DNA of 39,476 nucleotides, from NCBI GenBank assembly GCA_019794795.1, contig JAIMFC010000015.1:1-39476 (forward strand), in the 5' to 3' direction. Origin of the DNA: Streptococcus gallolyticus. Its GTDB lineage: Bacteria > Bacillota > Bacilli > Lactobacillales > Streptococcaceae. Positions 25,022-34,400 of this stretch are shown in pieces. Every line of letters begins with the position of its first letter. Position 1 is the stretch's first letter. A program made the translations under genes and the position numbers. The notes under the pieces are model-generated. The model was given only the letters and a program-made list of their open reading frames with translations. It was not told where the DNA came from and did no database searches.

Positions 25022-25747
25022 ATGTCAACACAATCATTGAAAAAAATCGTTACTCTTGCTTCAGTAGTCGCTTTGACAGGCGCTGCTGTTCCAGTATTTG
25101 CGGATGAAGTCGCCGATACCGTTCCAGTTGCTGAAACAGTAACAACTACCGAACCAACGCAACCAGCTCCGTCACCTGAGCCAACAACACCTGCCCCAGA
25201 TACGCCATCACCTGAACCAACAACACCTTCAGAAACACCTGGCACAATCGATACTCCAGTGAATCCAAGTCCCGAACCGTCACCTGAGCCAACAACACCT
25301 GTGACGGACAACACGGCTCCAAGTACAGACAACAGTAGCACACCTTCAACCACACCAGCAGGAGACACCGACACAACTCCTGGTGGTTCAACGACTGAGC
25401 CAACGAAACCAGTCCCACCTACACCAGCCCCTAAACCAGTGGATACGAATACTGCACCAGTGGTGGACCCTGTGACGACTCCAGTTGTGACTAATACCAA
25501 CAAGACGATTGTAGGAACACAAGACGGGAATGTTGTGATTCAACAAGCAGACGGCAGTACTACGATTCAAACAGCTACTTCAGTTGGTGCAACACTGCAA
25601 TCAGACGGAACTGTCTTGGTAAAAGATAACACTGGTAAAATGAAGACTCTTCCTCACACTGGAGAAGCTGCTTCTCTAGCATTAACCGTTTCAGGAATTC
25701 TAGGGTTGATTGGAACAGCTTACTTAAAAATCAAACAATTCATCTAA
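25022..25747 (+). CDS. PrgC-like LPXTG cell wall protein with Pro-rich repeats
   Basis: The protein has 241 residues. The signal peptide (MSTQSLKKIVTLASVVALTG...) is cut near VFA-DE (residue about 28). A stalk of Pro/Thr/Ser/Glu repeats (PSPEPTTP units, about 40-140) keeps the C-terminal-half domain (about 150-210, NKTIVGTQDGNVVIQQADGS) away from the membrane. LPHTGE (about 212), a hydrophobic helix and KIKQFI complete the sorting signal. In pCF10, PrgC is a similar third wall-anchored protein of the mating region. This is the third LPXTG protein of the element and the last gene before its own terminator. Confidence 0.85.
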   Translation: MSTQSLKKIVTLASVVALTGAAVPVFADEVADTVPVAETVTTTEPTQPAPSPEPTTPAPDTPSPEPTTPSETPGTIDTPVNPSPEPSPEPTTPVTDNTAPSTDNSSTPSTTPAGDTDTTPGGSTTEPTKPVPPTPAPKPVDTNTAPVVDPVTTPVVTNTNKTIVGTQDGNVVIQQADGSTTIQTATSVGATLQSDGTVLVKDNTGKMKTLPHTGEAASLALTVSGILGLIGTAYLKIKQFI

Positions 25748-25752
25748 TTCAC

Positions 25753-25783
25753 AAGCACTTATCCTTTGATAGGTGCTTTTTCT
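25753..25783 (+). terminator. Terminator after the PrgC-like gene
   Basis: AAGCACTTATC (25753-25763) pairs with GATAGGTGCTT (25768-25778) with one wobble pair, followed by TTTTTCT. It separates the T4SS/surface block from the DNA-processing block. Confidence 0.85.
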
Positions 25784-25804
25784 ATTGACGGAAAGGGGAC
25801 AATT

Positions 25805-26335
25805 ATGAATCAAGAACAAGTCGCATATCGTCTGAAGGATATGTCAAAGGTCACTGGAGAAATGTTGCTGAAGCTGATTCTTTTGGCCATTCAGGAAACG
25901 GAAGAACGATACCAACAATTTATTGGAAACAAAAACTTTACTTCTGAGACCAGCTGGAACAACTTTCTTGCGACTTCTGAAGAGAAATATTTTAAAGAGT
26001 TTCTATCCTCAGAACTCCATTCAAAGGCTCTAAAGGACTACTTGAATGAACACAATATTGGCTTTGCCATGCAGAAGCTCCCAGATGGGAAAATGGAGAT
26101 TGCTATCGACGCAAAGAATATCCAGCAGTTAGAAAACTTCTTGACCAAGTTCAAACAAGAAGTGGCTACTGAAGCTGGAGCGAAAGCCTTGACCAAGCGT
26201 CTAGTCAAAGTGTCCAATCAAAAAACCTTAGAAGAAAAACTGAAAGACGCTCAAAAACGGATAGACCAAGAAGCAATGGAGGGCAAAACTGTGAAAGATA
26301 AAGTTACAAAAAAAGAAAAGGAACAGGAGCTTTGA
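25805..26335 (+). CDS. PcfB-family relaxosome/coupling accessory protein (DUF3801)
   Basis: The protein has 176 residues. The ATG at 25805 is chosen because AAAGGGG lies seven bases before it; an in-frame ATG further upstream (25766) falls in the terminator. The soluble, highly charged protein shows the PcfB pattern: VTGEMLLKLILLAIQETEE near the start, then SEELHSKALKDYL-like and NIGFAMQKLPDGKMEIAI, then a lysine/glutamate tail. PcfB of pCF10 helps bring the relaxosome to the coupling protein PcfC, and its gene lies directly before the PcfC-type gene as here. Confidence 0.8.
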   Translation: MNQEQVAYRLKDMSKVTGEMLLKLILLAIQETEERYQQFIGNKNFTSETSWNNFLATSEEKYFKEFLSSELHSKALKDYLNEHNIGFAMQKLPDGKMEIAIDAKNIQQLENFLTKFKQEVATEAGAKALTKRLVKVSNQKTLEEKLKDAQKRIDQEAMEGKTVKDKVTKKEKEQEL

Positions 26336-26337
26336 CA

Positions 26338-28167
26338 ATGGAAAAGAAACCTAAAAACTTCAAAGCCTATTTGTCGGCAATGGTTTTGGTTTTTTATTTG
26401 CTTCATCTTCTAGTCAAAACGGCTTCACAAGCCCCAGGCTATTCAGCTTTAGATGACCCACTAGGCTTGTCAAGGTTATCTTGGGGGGTGGCTCATTTTG
26501 GCGCTTTTGGTTTGTTGGACTTCCACTTTACCCTAGCTTCTCTATTAGTGGGGACGATAGGTGCTTTCCTGATTCTTATGGCTTACCTGAAGGTAGAAGA
26601 TACAGGAACCTATCGCTACGGGGAAGAACATGGTTCAGCCCGTTTTGCGACAGTGGTGGATATTAAAGGATTTCGGGATGAACTCCCTGAAAACGATATG
26701 ATTTTCTCGGAACGGGCTAGAATGGGCTTGTTCAATAAGCGTTTGCCCTTCAAATGGCAACTGAACAAGAATACCTTAACCGTTGGTCTTCCTGGTGATG
26801 GGAAGACCTTTACTTTTGTAAAACCAAATATCATGCAGCTAAATAGCTCTTTTGTCATTACAGACCCTAAAGGGCTACTAGTGCATGAGACAGGGGAAAT
26901 GTTGCGAAAAGCTGGTTATAAGATTAAGGTTTTTGACCTGGTAAATCTCGCCAATTCAAACCAATTTAATGTTTTTGACTACATGCATGACGAAATAGAT
27001 ATTGATCGTATTGCTGAAGCGATTATTGCCGGAACGGCTAAATCAGATAATAAGGGAGAAGATTTCTGGGCGCAAGCGGAATCCCTTCTGATGAGGGCTT
27101 TGATTGGGTATCTATACTTTGATGGGAAAATATTAGGAGAATTTGAACCAAATATTAGTCAAGTTGCTGACCTACTACGAAACTTAAAGCGAGTAGATGA
27201 AGATAAGCCTAGCCGAGTAGAAGTATTGTTTGAAGACTTGGAAAAGCGCCTACCTGGGAACTATGCCAATAAACAATGGAACCTCTTTAATGCCAACTTT
27301 GAAGGCAAAACCATGACTTCAGTCTTGGCCATTATGTCAGCCCGTTATTCCCTATTTGACCATGAAAAGGTCCGTAAACTAGTGGAACGGGATAACATGG
27401 AAATGGAGAAATGGCAGACAGAAAAAACAGCAGTCTTTATTGCCATTCCTGAAACGGATAAGGCTTTTAACTTCCTTGGTACCGTCCTATTTACCATGAT
27501 GTTTCGAGTATTGCCTAAAACAGCTGATGAAATCCTTCAGGGGACTCACAAGACCTGTAAACCTGAAGACCTCTTACATATTCGGTTGATTCTGGATGAA
27601 TTTGCGAACTTTGGCCGCTTTCCAAACTTTACAGAAGTTCAATCTTCTGTTCGCTCCCGTGAAATCTCCATTGATATTATCATCCAGGCAATCAGTCAGC
27701 TGAAGACGCTGTACCGTGACCAGTGGGAAACTATCTTCAATAACTGTGCAACGCTTATCTATCTAGGGACTAATGACAAGGACACTATGGACTATTTCTC
27801 TAAACGTGCTGGTAAACAGACCATTAGAAGTGTCAACTCTTCTAAAACATGGAGTCAACAAGGGTCTTCTAGTCAAAGTATACAGACTATGGGGCGGGAC
27901 CTAATGACACCAGATGAGGTGGCACGTATCGGAGGAGATGAGGCTTTGGTCTTTATCTCTAAGCAAAATGTCTTTAGAGACAAGAAAACCAGTGTCTTGC
28001 AGCACCCACGTGCAGAAGAATTGGCCAATGGCCCACAAGATGATAATTGGTATCGTTATGTCCGTTCTATGACGGGAGATATGGATGACTGGGATGAACG
28101 AGTTCGTCACTACACTACACTACACCTGTTCAAGAGCGAACCACAGCCAATATTAAAGAAAAAATAG
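26338..28167 (+). CDS. virD4: VirD4-type coupling protein (PcfC-like, TraG family)
   Basis: The protein has about 609 residues from ATG 26338; AGGAG lies eight bases before it, so this is preferred over TTG 26332. Two membrane helices near the N-terminus (AYLSAMVLVFYLLHLLV and LLVGTIGAFLILMAYL, within about residue 80) anchor it. The Walker A motif is GLPGDGKT (about 150-157) and the Walker B region LILDEFANF (about 417-425), followed by the TraG-type stretch VQSSVRSREISIDIIIQ. Coupling proteins bring the relaxase-DNA complex to the channel and pump it. The gene stands directly after PcfB. Confidence 0.94.
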   Translation: MEKKPKNFKAYLSAMVLVFYLLHLLVKTASQAPGYSALDDPLGLSRLSWGVAHFGAFGLLDFHFTLASLLVGTIGAFLILMAYLKVEDTGTYRYGEEHGSARFATVVDIKGFRDELPENDMIFSERARMGLFNKRLPFKWQLNKNTLTVGLPGDGKTFTFVKPNIMQLNSSFVITDPKGLLVHETGEMLRKAGYKIKVFDLVNLANSNQFNVFDYMHDEIDIDRIAEAIIAGTAKSDNKGEDFWAQAESLLMRALIGYLYFDGKILGEFEPNISQVADLLRNLKRVDEDKPSRVEVLFEDLEKRLPGNYANKQWNLFNANFEGKTMTSVLAIMSARYSLFDHEKVRKLVERDNMEMEKWQTEKTAVFIAIPETDKAFNFLGTVLFTMMFRVLPKTADEILQGTHKTCKPEDLLHIRLILDEFANFGRFPNFTEVQSSVRSREISIDIIIQAISQLKTLYRDQWETIFNNCATLIYLGTNDKDTMDYFSKRAGKQTIRSVNSSKTWSQQGSSSQSIQTMGRDLMTPDEVARIGGDEALVFISKQNVFRDKKTSVLQHPRAEELANGPQDDNWYRYVRSMTGDMDDWDERVRHYTTLHLFKSEPQPILKKK

Positions 28168-28192
28168 GATAAAAATCAAGAAAGGAACAAAT

Positions 28193-29506
28193 ATGAATCA
28201 AAAAGAATACAAAGAAATGAAGCGTAGAATAAGTGAGGAGTCGGCTGTAGGGGTCGGCTTTTTTGATGGGATTGAAAGTAAAATCCCACTCTATGCTTTA
28301 ACAGCTGCGACAAAAGAAATTGCCTCACAAGGTCTAGTGAACTTAGAAACACGTGACGCTGAAGCAAATAATATCCTCATCACTGAAGCTATTAAACAAC
28401 TGAATTACCAGGACTTCAAAGAAGTTGCCCCCTATCTTTTCAGTTATCCAACTGCCCAACGTAAACAAGACTTGCTGGTACGTCCAGTTGAGGTGTCACG
28501 GGAGTATTTTGAAGAACTTCAGGCACATGCAGACGAGTTGTTTCAACTGAAGAAATCACCTGAAAGAATACAACAACTTGAAAAAGGCATTGAAGAACTT
28601 GAAATGGACTTGGTTCCAAATGGTGACCAGGTGATTGGTGTTGATTTAGAAAATGAAACCTTGTTATTGCTGCGGTCTACAGACACGGCCCACATTGAAG
28701 ATTGGGAAATCAGAAAGTCTGGTCTGATTACCGACTATCGTGAGCCTGGAAGTTCCGCTTATCAAACCCTTCAGTATGTAATCGAACAGGACAAAAATAA
28801 TCACTTAGCCCCTATTTTTCAAGCAGAAGTCTTGAATCGGGATAAATATGACGGATTTGTAACTGTAGACAAGGGAATCATTACAGAAGTTCCTGAACAA
28901 GCTATTCCTGATTTTAGAAGTCACCATGAGTTCTATGTTTATGCAAAACAATTCAACTCCTTCCAAAATACCTATACTAGCTATGTCAATTATATTCAGG
29001 AAACCTATAATCTTCACTACCCAACCAACTACGGTATGGACTTTTGGGCCGAAGCGATTCTTGTGAAGCAACTTGATACAATCAATGACTACTTAGCTAA
29101 ACAGAATCAAGAATTGGTTGTTTACAAAGGCTTTGGATATAGCCAAGGAGAAGAGTTTGAAATCTCTTACCTACGTGATATGAATACGGAAACACTACAT
29201 GAAGTAGAAGATTATCTGGAACATGTTGTGACTGCTTATTATCGAGGAAGTTTAACAGAAGCAGCCATTATTCCTATTGAAGCGATTGACCTTATGCAGG
29301 GCTATGGCGGAGTGGTAGAAGAAACCTACTTTGTCGATACGAATATTCTTGGTGGGAATCAACGAACAGCACTTGACAAAATCACCAGTAACTATCCTGA
29401 GTTAGAACGATTTGTCGAGGTCGATGTGGCCAAGGAAAAACTGTTACCTGAAGAAAAACAAAAAGCAGCCAAGTCGAAGGCTGCGGAGGAGGAGTTGGAA
29501 TTATGA
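28193..29506 (+). CDS. Acidic soluble protein of unknown function
   Basis: The protein has 437 residues and is very acidic. No signal peptide, membrane helix or known catalytic motif is seen. It begins MNQKEYKEMKRRISEES. A coiled coil near 110-140 (KKSPERIQQLEKGIEELE) precedes a central region with VIGVDLENETLLLLRSTDT. The C-terminus is Lys/Glu-rich (EKLLPEEKQKAAKSKAAEEE). It lies between the coupling protein and the topoisomerase. Acidic proteins in conjugative elements are sometimes DNA mimics or anti-restriction factors; that is speculation here. I do not recognise the family. Confidence 0.8.
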   Translation: MNQKEYKEMKRRISEESAVGVGFFDGIESKIPLYALTAATKEIASQGLVNLETRDAEANNILITEAIKQLNYQDFKEVAPYLFSYPTAQRKQDLLVRPVEVSREYFEELQAHADELFQLKKSPERIQQLEKGIEELEMDLVPNGDQVIGVDLENETLLLLRSTDTAHIEDWEIRKSGLITDYREPGSSAYQTLQYVIEQDKNNHLAPIFQAEVLNRDKYDGFVTVDKGIITEVPEQAIPDFRSHHEFYVYAKQFNSFQNTYTSYVNYIQETYNLHYPTNYGMDFWAEAILVKQLDTINDYLAKQNQELVVYKGFGYSQGEEFEISYLRDMNTETLHEVEDYLEHVVTAYYRGSLTEAAIIPIEAIDLMQGYGGVVEETYFVDTNILGGNQRTALDKITSNYPELERFVEVDVAKEKLLPEEKQKAAKSKAAEEELEL

Positions 29507-29607
29507 TGAAAGAAGAGATGAGTCCCGAACTGCTTCAACAAGCTAGTTTAGTTGAACTTGGTATCTGTAGACATAACATTATTAAAATTGAATCTAATAT
29601 TTTCTAA
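29503..29607 (+). CDS. Short coupled ORF, possibly a truncated gene
   Basis: The ATG overlaps the stop of the preceding gene (ATGATGA), so translation coupling is expected. The ORF encodes only 34 residues (MMKEEMSPELLQQASLVEL...) and ends in the AT-rich stretch before the topoisomerase. Its first 20 residues look like a real amphipathic protein start, while the rest reads like unrelated AT-rich DNA. It may be the 5' end of a gene lost by deletion. Confidence 0.4.
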   Translation: MMKEEMSPELLQQASLVELGICRHNIIKIESNIF

Positions 29608-29649
29608 GTTAAGTAAAATTAAGTGATGATACGCCTTTGTGAAATCCAT
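29548..29649 (-). CDS. Short minus-strand ORF with strong ribosome site, possibly truncated
   Basis: On the minus strand AAAAGGAG sits seven bases before ATG 29649, and TATAAT lies about 20 bases further up. The ORF encodes 33 residues beginning MDFTKAYHHLILLNLENIR. It overlaps the short plus-strand ORF in opposite orientation. The well-formed ribosome site suggests the start of a formerly longer minus-strand gene, now cut off. The function is unknown. Confidence 0.35.
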   Translation of the reverse strand: MDFTKAYHHLILLNLENIRFNFNNVMSTDTKFN

Positions 29650-29708
29650 AATAATTCTCCTTTTAAGAATATTATACAAAAAATAAATAGAAAGAGTGGT
29701 GAAATGAG

Positions 29709-31442
29709 ATGAAATACTTAATATTGGCCGAAAAACCAGACCAGGCTAAAAAATACGCCCAGGCACTAGATAGCCAGGCAAAACAAATAGATGGGGTTTG
29801 GCAGGTATCTTCAAGTTTGCTAGACGGGCAAATCTCTATTGTCCCAGCAGTGGGGCATTTGGTTGAAATCAAGAACCCTTATCAAAACTACGAAAATTGG
29901 CAAATGGAGAACCTTCCAGCCTTTCCTGAAGAGTTTGAATATGAAGTTAAATCCGATAAGAAGAAACAATTCAATGTGATTAAAAATGCTGTGAAGGCAG
30001 CTGACGCTATCATTATTGGAACGGACGCTGATCGGGAGGGGGAATCAATCGCCTATCTTATTCTGAGATTGATACCAGGAGCGCTCAGTAAAATCAAATA
30101 CCGTTTATGGGTCAATTCATTGACTAAAGATGGGATTCTAAAGGGTTTTCGGAACCTACGTTCAGCTTCAGAAACTGCACTGTATGCGGAAGAGGCAGAA
30201 GCACGTGCAAAAGCAGACTGGTTGGTAGGCTTCAACTTCAGCCCTTGGACTTCTCTAAAACTACAAGAATTGGGAGCTTTAGACAAGAAGGGAAAACAAA
30301 TGTCAGTTGGCCGAGTACAGACCCCAATCGTCTCTCTTATCGTAGAAAATGACTTAGCCATTCAGGAGTTTGAACCAGAACCCTATTGGACAGTACAACT
30401 GACAGATGAATCAGGAACTGTATTTACCAATGATGTGAAATATAAGTCCCTCTCAGAAGCCCATGAAGCCTTGGAAGGCCTATCCAGTCTGTCAACAGTA
30501 GAAGAAGTCAAGGAGGAAGAAAAGGCGGTATCTGCGCCCAATTTATTCAATTTAACAAGTCTTCAAAGTGAAATGAGTAAGAAGTATCAATTTGATTCGG
30601 CTTACACTTTGGAATTGGCTCAGGCACTCTATCAGAAAGGGGTAACGTCTTACCCACGTACAGACCATAAGCTCATTACACCGAATGAATTTCAATACTT
30701 GGTAGACCGCTTGGAAGATTACAAAAACTTACTCCAGACGGACAAGCCTTTCCCAAATATTTCTCCACGTCGAAAATATGTCCAGGATAAAGATATGGAA
30801 CACTATGCCATTATCCCAACGGAAAGTACAGCCGACGTGCAAAGTCTAACAGGTGATGAAAAAACGGTTTATTTTGAAATCCTGATTCGGACAATGGGCA
30901 TGTTTGCACCAGATTATCGGTATCTATCTACCCAGGTGACCCTTACTAATAATAGCCAACCTTTCCAAGTCAGTGGTAACGTCATGACAAGCCCTGGTTG
31001 GACGGTATTGGTTGAAAAGGAAAATAAGGATAAGGAAATACCAAGTTATCCAAAAGGCAACCAGCTTCAGACAGAAGCGGTCTTGAAAGAGGATAAAACG
31101 AAACCACCAAGCCGCTTAACAGAAAGTAAGCTGCTAGACAAAATTCTTCCGAAGTACAACTTAGGAACACCAGCGACACGTGCTGGTATTATTTCAGGAA
31201 TCCTGGATAGAAGTTATGTGACAAAAGACAAGAAAACAGGGCAATTCTTCCCGACGGACCGAGGAAAACTCCTGGTCATTTTCTTGGATAACCTTGGTGT
31301 CATGTATACCAATCCTGAATTAACTGGTAAATGGGAAGAAGCGCTTGCTATGGTAGGAACAGGTCAAAAGACAAAGATCTGGTTTATTGACCAAACAAAA
31401 AAGGCCATTAGAGGCCAAATGAAAGGAGAAAATACAGCATGA
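29709..31442 (+). CDS. topB: DNA topoisomerase III-like type IA topoisomerase
   Basis: The protein has 577 residues, slightly shorter than chromosomal TopB because zinc-finger domains are missing. The N-terminal Toprim domain begins MKYLILAEKPDQAKKYA and carries the acidic triad GTDADREGE (about 104-112). The catalytic tyrosine is in TSYPRTDHKLI (about 314). ILDRSYVTKDKKTGQFFPTDRG near 500 is typical of the family's C-terminal part. Such enzymes are common in Firmicute conjugative elements and relax or decatenate DNA during transfer. The stop overlaps the next start by four bases. Confidence 0.93.
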   Translation: MKYLILAEKPDQAKKYAQALDSQAKQIDGVWQVSSSLLDGQISIVPAVGHLVEIKNPYQNYENWQMENLPAFPEEFEYEVKSDKKKQFNVIKNAVKAADAIIIGTDADREGESIAYLILRLIPGALSKIKYRLWVNSLTKDGILKGFRNLRSASETALYAEEAEARAKADWLVGFNFSPWTSLKLQELGALDKKGKQMSVGRVQTPIVSLIVENDLAIQEFEPEPYWTVQLTDESGTVFTNDVKYKSLSEAHEALEGLSSLSTVEEVKEEEKAVSAPNLFNLTSLQSEMSKKYQFDSAYTLELAQALYQKGVTSYPRTDHKLITPNEFQYLVDRLEDYKNLLQTDKPFPNISPRRKYVQDKDMEHYAIIPTESTADVQSLTGDEKTVYFEILIRTMGMFAPDYRYLSTQVTLTNNSQPFQVSGNVMTSPGWTVLVEKENKDKEIPSYPKGNQLQTEAVLKEDKTKPPSRLTESKLLDKILPKYNLGTPATRAGIISGILDRSYVTKDKKTGQFFPTDRGKLLVIFLDNLGVMYTNPELTGKWEEALAMVGTGQKTKIWFIDQTKKAIRGQMKGENTA

Positions 31443-34400
31443 CTGAAGAAGTAAAAGAATTACCCAACAAACGCAATTATGAGAATCGTGTAAATCAGGC
31501 AGTTAGTCGAGATATTTTAGAGGTGGCAGAAGCTCTTGGAATGGAAATGAAGCGAATTTCTACCCATGAATACTATTGGACGGAACACGATTCGTTGAAA
31601 ATCAATACACGGAAGAATAGTTTCCGTTGGTATTCAAGAACGGACACCTATGGCAATCCAATAAACTTAGTTCAAGCGGTCAAGGAAGTGAAGTTTAAGG
31701 AGGCGCTCCATTTCTTAGAAACAGGAGAATTTAAGGAAGCTAGTCAGGAGCTTGCTCCACGTGAAGAGTTTAAATACTATCTTGAAAAGTATGAGCAATC
31801 CTTTAATAAGGCTTATGACTACCTACGGAAGACTAGAGGGCTTGATGAAGATACAATCAGGTTCTTTGGCCAACAGGGAGTGCTTGCCCAGGCTAATAAA
31901 AAAGCTAAAGACGGCTCTTTTGAATCAGTGCTGGTTTTCAAATCTCTTGATAGAGACGGCAATGTTATTGGTGCAAGTCTCCAGGGAATCAAACCACGTC
32001 CTGATTTATATGAGAAGAAGGGCTATCTCAAACAGCTTATGGCAAACTCAGACGGTATGAGTGGTCTATCCGTTGATATTGGGACTCCTAAGCGTCTTGT
32101 TTTTGCGGAGGCTCCAATAGACCTTATGAGCTATTATGAACTAAATAAGGATGTTCTGAGCGACGTGAGACTGGTTGCTATGGATGGACTAAGGGAAGCA
32201 ACAATCAGTCGCTATTTTGTAGAACTCTTAGCTGAACTAAATGGACATGATGATTACCAAATTGATCGTGCAAAGGTTGGTAATATGTTGGCAGGTTATG
32301 CTGTCTCTAGTTTCTTTGATAAAGAAGAAAACCAAAATCTTATTACTTTGGCTGTAGACAATGACGAGGCAGGGAAAAGATTCATTGAAGAACTGAAGGA
32401 GAAAGGGATAGTTGTTCAATCAGCCCTTCCCCCAACTGGAAAGGATTGGAATGAACACCTGGTAAATATGAAAAAGCAGGAAAGTATCAAAAAAGCCCCA
32501 GAATCGATTCTGGAGCAAGAAAAAAATGCCGAGGGTACAATCGGGGATTTTCCTGATAAACAGGAGGCAGCACCTCTACCTGAAGCGAATGAATCGCAAC
32601 CTTTGAATGACTTGTCACCAAATCAAACTCAGCCTCAGCCTTTATTACATTTTAGCACGAATGCTGAAGCAAAGTCAATCAATAAGCGGTTCTATCATCC
32701 TATATCTGAAAAGGAATTGGCCAAACTAAATCGGTATGCACCAACATTCCAACAATCGGCTAGCTGGTACTTGAATGAGTTGGCTGATAGTAAGGTCTAT
32801 TATTTCTATCAGGAAGCTGATAAAATTCAATCCCTTCAGGTTTCATTTGACAAGGACAAATTCATCCACTTGACAGGTGTTTTCCCATACAAAGAGGGAC
32901 AATCAGCTGAAACAGCTTTAGAAGAGCTTGCTTCAGGGAATGGAAATTATGACAATATTCTTCTTGCAAATAAGGGAGCAGCGTTTGATAAATTAAAGGT
33001 TTTACCAGAATTACCAGCGATTATTGAAGCAGATTCATTTTATTTTGATGACTTATCTGAAGTTCCTAAACTGCAATCCTTAGACCTAGATAAAGCAATC
33101 AAGTCTGGAGATGAAGATATTTTGTTGGCGCTCCGTACTGTAGATGAAACTACCTTTCCTGCAAGTTTGATGAAGTTACGTTCAGGACTTATTGACCAGT
33201 TAGCACAAAAAGCTGATGAAAAAACCATCCTCGGTGTCTACCGTGAACGGAACGGACAGATTGAAAAGCTATCTATCAATGAGCAATTTGTCAAAGATAA
33301 TGGAAAACAGTTTGAAGAAATTCTAAGAAATAAAGCCTATGAAGAAGTTGTCATCAATGACAAAACGAACCCAGAAAAGTTCCTGGACAGTGACGGTGAT
33401 GGTTACACTGATCTGGAAGAACGTGCGCTTGGTTCGGACCCACACAATGCCAAATCTACTCCAGGTCACTTAGAACAAAACCAAGAGCCTACACCTCAAT
33501 CTGTAGAATCCAATCCCCTAGAAGGAGAAAAGAACATGGACAAAAATCAAACAAAACTGTTTGATAACCTGGCTGATATGACCGTACCGGCTACTACTTC
33601 GGAAGAACCTGAAGACACTCGGTCAATCTCTGAAATCATTGCTGCTAAGGACACAAAAGCCCTATCTAAAAGAATGAAAGAAGGAATCAAAGAGTATTTT
33701 GATTCGGACAAATACAAAACATTTTTACAAACAATGAGTAAGTTTCCAAGTTATTCAATTGGAAACATTAACCTCATTTTGGCACAAAATCCAAAAGCTA
33801 TTCATGTTGCTTCTTTCAAAAAATGGAAGGATGATTTTGGTCGAAGTGTCAATAAAGGGGAGAAATCATTACGAATTTGGGCACCAATGCTGGTTGATAA
33901 AAAAGACAAAAAGACCAACGAAGTTATCCTAGATGAAAATGGAAAACCCGTCAAAGAAGTTTATTTTAAGTTGGTTCCAGTCTTTGATGTCTCCCAAACA
34001 AATGGGAAAGAATTGCCAAGACCAATCAATGAATTGACAGGTAGCTATGAAGACTACGGTAAATTATTTAAGGCAGCCAAAGAGGTTTCAAATGAAAATG
34101 GTGTCCCAATTTCATTTGTTGGAAATGCGGATGGTGCAAGAGGATATTACGATTCAGTGAATCGAAAGATTGCTGTTTTGGAAGGGATGTCCGAGCAACA
34201 AACCCTCAAAACGGTCTTTCATGAAATGGCTCACTCGGACTTACATGGTGCTGGTGATGGGTACACTAGAAGTGAAAGAGAACTTCAAGCGGAGTCAGTT
34301 GCTTTCGTCGTTGCTAGTCATTATGGACTGGATACAGGAGAATATTCTTTTGGTTATCTTGCAGGTTGGTCACGAGATAAAGAAGGACTATCTGACCTAG

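Noticed and set aside
24814..25503. A 229-codon minus-strand open frame opposite the PrgC-like LPXTG gene
   Set aside because: It is a mirror of the Pro/Thr repeats, gives a low-complexity Val/Gly/Ser protein, and has no ribosome site or family match.
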